NCBI GenBank assembly: GCA_005880615.1
Contig: VBID01000126.1
Location: 1-58,570 of the forward strand
Reading direction: 5' to 3'
DNA length: 58,570 nt
DNA from: Chloroflexota bacterium
Lineage (GTDB): Bacteria; Chloroflexota; Dormibacteria; CF-121
Shown: piece by piece, positions 56,535 through 58,570 of the stretch
How the letters are laid out: each line of letters starts with the position of its first letter
How positions within the stretch are numbered: the first letter of the stretch is position 1
Position numbers and translations under genes: made by a program
The notes under the pieces: model-generated
What the model was told of the DNA's origin: nothing
Seen by the model: only the letters and a program-made list of their open reading frames with translations
Databases searched by the model: none

Positions 56535-56876
56535 CTACCGGAACAGCGAAATGATCTTGTCGCGGCGGGGACGGCGACGGTCCACTTCCGCCTTCATTAG
56601 CGCTGCCTGGGCCTCGAAGAGCAGCTCGCTGCTGCGGTCTACCGAGCGGTCAATCCCAAGGCGGGTGCTGTACCCGTCGCCGACCTGGCTCAGCAGGTGG
56701 ACAATCCGGCGCCAGATGGCCGTGGGGATCAACGGCAGTCGGCGGACCCGACACTCTTCCACTGCCAGCATGAGGAGGTCGGTTTCCCGCAGCTGGCTCC
56801 GCGGGGTGACCGAACGCCCCCGCTGCCACGACCAGAATCGGTGCTGCTGAATCTCGAGCACGGTCCGTTCGATCAT
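56535..56876 (-). CDS. unknown small protein
   Basis: 113 residues from ATG 56876 with TATGAT at 56894-56889 as a likely -10 and GAGGG between. Contents are helical and basic (VLEIQQHRFWSW, then LLMLAVEECRVRRLPLIPTAIWRRIVHLLSQVG and RRRPRRDKIISLFR). It has a DUF-like look but I cannot name a family. A longer frame to 57149 runs through the NUDIX gene and is not used. Confidence 0.6.
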   Translation of the reverse strand: MIERTVLEIQQHRFWSWQRGRSVTPRSQLRETDLLMLAVEECRVRRLPLIPTAIWRRIVHLLSQVGDGYSTRLGIDRSVDRSSELLFEAQAALMKAEVDRRRPRRDKIISLFR

Positions 56877-56950
56877 CGGTGAGCCCTCATCATAGACCAG
56901 GGTACGAGCATGGAGAGACGCCCAAGATCGGGCTGGATCACGGAGGTGGC

Positions 56951-57496
56951 ATGGAAACGCGCATCGATGGGGCGACGGTCTACACCGGCAAGATTTTCCG
57001 CGTCGAACGCGACCGCGTGCGAATGGACGACGGCCGGGAAGCGACCCGCGAGATCGTCCGGCATCCGGGTTCGGTGGCGATCGTGCCCCGGCAAGCCGAT
57101 GGCGCGGTCGTGCTGGTGCGCCAGTACCGATATGCGGTCGGGCGGGCACTCTGGGAGGTCCCGGCTGGGACTCGCGACCAGCCTGGTGAGGCGGTGGAGG
57201 CGACCGCTCGTCGCGAGCTGGCAGAGGAGGCCGGGTACGTCGCCGCCCGCTGGAAGCGGCTGGGGGAAGCCTACCTGGTCCCCGGCTGGGCCGACGAGCT
57301 GATGACGTTCTTCGTGGCGGAGGGGCTGACTCCCACCGAGGCCCACCCGGAACCCGATGAGTCGTTCGACGTGAACCCGTTTGATCTCAACGACTTACGG
57401 GTGCTGCGCGGTACGGGAGAGCTTGACGCCAAGACCATGCTGGCCCTCAGCTGGGCGGGCGTGGATATCTGGACTGATCCAAAAGGCCTCAAATAA
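56951..57496 (+). CDS. NUDIX hydrolase, ADP-ribose pyrophosphatase type
   Basis: 181 residues from ATG 56951 with GGAGGTGG upstream. Starts TRIDGATVYTGKIFRVERDRV, and the Nudix box is GEAVEATARRELAEEAGY. VVLVRQYRYAVGRALWEVPAGT is typical of NudF/ADP-ribose pyrophosphatases. Hydrolyses ADP-ribose to AMP and ribose-5-phosphate. A macrodomain protein lies 2 kb away, so ADP-ribose handling may be a local theme. Confidence 0.92.
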   Translation: METRIDGATVYTGKIFRVERDRVRMDDGREATREIVRHPGSVAIVPRQADGAVVLVRQYRYAVGRALWEVPAGTRDQPGEAVEATARRELAEEAGYVAARWKRLGEAYLVPGWADELMTFFVAEGLTPTEAHPEPDESFDVNPFDLNDLRVLRGTGELDAKTMLALSWAGVDIWTDPKGLK

Positions 57497-57524
57497 GACA
57501 AGTGGTGACTCGCTTCGCGAGGGA

Positions 57525-57564
57525 GAGTTTGCCTCGCGCGTCTGAGGACGCGCTCGTCAAACTC
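57525..57564 (+). other. composite hairpin after the NUDIX gene
   Basis: GAGTTTG (57525-57531) pairs with CAAACTC (57558-57564), enclosing GCGCGTC-TGAG-GACGCGC (57536-57553). It is a stable two-part stem without a T-run. The 184-nt gap between NUDIX and the EF-G gene has no recognisable gene. Confidence 0.45.
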
Positions 57565-57657
57565 AAGGCCCGCGCCGGCCGAGCCGAGAGACCGCCCGTG
57601 GGCACCACATGGCAAGCGGTGCCAGGTCCTGCCGAGCTGTGTCGCGGCCGGCTTGGG

Positions 57658-57682
57658 AGCAATCGGCTTTTCGCCGATTGCT
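57658..57682 (-). terminator. hairpin at the end of the EF-G gene
   Basis: AGCAATCGGC pairs perfectly with GCCGATTGCT around a 5-nt loop, beginning at the EF-G stop codon on the minus strand. No T-run follows, so termination strength is uncertain; it may instead protect the 3' end. Confidence 0.45.
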
Positions 57683-58570
57683 ACTCTTCGACTTCGACGC
57701 CCCGCGTCTTCTGGTAGGCGGCCACCACTTCCTGGGCGACGTGGGCCGGGACTTGCTCGTAGTGCGAGAACTGCATCCGGTACCGGCCGCGGCCGTGGGT
57801 GATCGATCGCAGGTCGATCGGGAAGCGGTACATGGAGGCCAGCGGCACCTGGGCTTTGACTTTCTGTCGATGGTCGGTGGACGGCTCCATGCCGCCGATG
57901 CGTCCTCGCTTGGAGTTGATGTCGCTGATGATGTCGCCCATGGCGGTCTCCGGGACCACGATCTCCACGTCCATGATCGGTTCCAGGAGCACCGGGTGCG
58001 CCTCCTGGACCGCCTGGCGCATGGCAATGGCGCCGGCCAGCTTGAAGGCGATGTCCTTGCCGTCCACCGGGTGAGTGGAGCCGTCCAGGAGGCGGACCCG
58101 CACATCAACCACCGGGTTGCCCGAGATCACGCCGTGCTCCATGGTCTCCCGCACGCCTTTCTCCACAGAGGGCCGGAAGTTCTGCGGGATGGATCCGCCG
58201 AAGATCTTGTCCTCCCATAGAAAGCCTTCGCCCCGGCCGACCGGCGCGACCTCGATCACGCAATGTCCGTAGAGGCCCGCCCCGCCGGACTGTTTCTTGT
58301 ATTTCTTCTCTGCCCGGGCCGTGGCGGTGATCGTCTCCTGGTAGGGCACCCGCGGCGTGGAGAGCGTCGCCTCGACGCCGTATTTGCGCTTGAGCTTTTC
58401 CAGCACGACATCGAGGTGCACGTCCCCCATGCCTCGCAGCAGCGTCTCCTTGGTGACCGGTTCCCGCTCCAGGGTGAGGGTGGGGTCCTCGTCGACCAGC
58501 TTCACCAGCGCGGCGTTGACCTTTTCTTCGTCCGCCTTGTTCTTGGCCATGGCGGCGGCGGTGAACACCT
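57681..58570 (-). CDS. fusA: elongation factor G, C-terminal part (cut by window edge)
   Basis: About 296 residues of domains III-V remain; the GTPase half lies right of the window. RGMGDVHLDVVLEKLKRKYGVE (domain III), GGAGLYGHCVIEV (domain IV), the tip SGNPVVDVRVRLLDGSTHPVD and the domain V blocks LLEPIMDVEIVVPE and RGRIGGMEPS are typical. The MAKNKADEEKVNAAL segment suggests the EF-G2-like paralogue group rather than the str-operon copy. Promotes translocation or ribosome recycling. Confidence 0.9.
   Translation of the reverse strand, partial: VFTAAAMAKNKADEEKVNAALVKLVDEDPTLTLEREPVTKETLLRGMGDVHLDVVLEKLKRKYGVEATLSTPRVPYQETITATARAEKKYKKQSGGAGLYGHCVIEVAPVGRGEGFLWEDKIFGGSIPQNFRPSVEKGVRETMEHGVISGNPVVDVRVRLLDGSTHPVDGKDIAFKLAGAIAMRQAVQEAHPVLLEPIMDVEIVVPETAMGDIISDINSKRGRIGGMEPSTDHRQKVKAQVPLASMYRFPIDLRSITHGRGRYRMQFSHYEQVPAHVAQEVVAAYQKTRGVEVEE

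Overview
The window looks like a chromosomal origin region from a GC-rich bacterium. It has the classical dnaA-dnaN-recF-dciA block on the minus strand, and facing away from it rpmH-rnpA-yidD-yidC-khpB on the plus strand, followed by parAB. Gene content, very tight packing (repeated ATGA, GTGA, TTGA and apparently CTGA stop/start overlaps), many -10 boxes lying 5-7 nt before a start codon (leaderless mRNAs), a PocR/GGDEF protein and a DUF5679 zinc ribbon fit a Terrabacteria-type lineage. Something near Dormibacterota/Chloroflexota is my best guess. No rRNA or other taxonomic marker is present, so this is inference.

Layout. 1-3.4 kb: an IS110-type transposase remnant, then a UvrD-like helicase fused to a RecB-type nuclease, and dciA. 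3.4-7.3 kb: recF, dnaN, dnaA. 7.3-7.6 kb: probable oriC with two consensus DnaA boxes and a dnaA promoter. 7.6-9.1 kb: a DHA2 drug-efflux gene placed between oriC and rpmH and bounded by a shared 16-bp sequence. 9.4-11.7 kb: ribosome/RNase P/membrane-insertion operon. 11.7-14.7 kb: M16 peptidase, signal peptidase, ndk. 14.7-16.7 kb: parAB with a repeat cluster. 16.7-19.9 kb: NfeD protease, slipin and CPBP protease. 20-24.9 kb: a sigma-like protein lacking region 4, then a complete glycine cleavage set gcvT-H-PA-PB. 25-31.7 kb: gyrB, plsX, fabF, gyrA.

32-41.4 kb is the most unusual stretch. It holds an Eis-type acetyltransferase, a PocR-GAF-GGDEF protein, a NarL-type two-component pair, a palindrome and hairpin, a 24-residue hydrophobic peptide gene with its own terminator, a single protein that fuses an HD-GYP phosphodiesterase to an MFS transporter, then DUF5317 and DedA membrane proteins. 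I read this as a candidate cyclic-dinucleotide/peptide signalling island.

41.5-46.8 kb: AI-2E-type permease, phosphoesterase, two single-domain RCK proteins, DUF5679, FabG, DUF1326 and DUF2182. 46.8-51.6 kb: fatty-acid cluster fabF-fabD-acpP, divergent from a FabH-like protein that has lost all three catalytic residues and is coupled to an intact FabF, an arrangement reminiscent of polyketide KS/chain-length-factor pairs. 51.7-54.5 kb: a probable divalent-metal (Mg2+?) operon of a PRC/MgtE-N/CBS protein plus a divergent Nramp. It has a strong promoter, a leaderless 37-codon upstream ORF and a perfect 26-nt palindrome in its leader, so it may be a translational attenuator. 54.5-58.6 kb: macrodomain protein, PfkB kinase, two unknown proteins, a NUDIX hydrolase and the 3' part of an EF-G gene running off the right edge.

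No rRNA, tRNA, CRISPR array or complete insertion sequence was seen.
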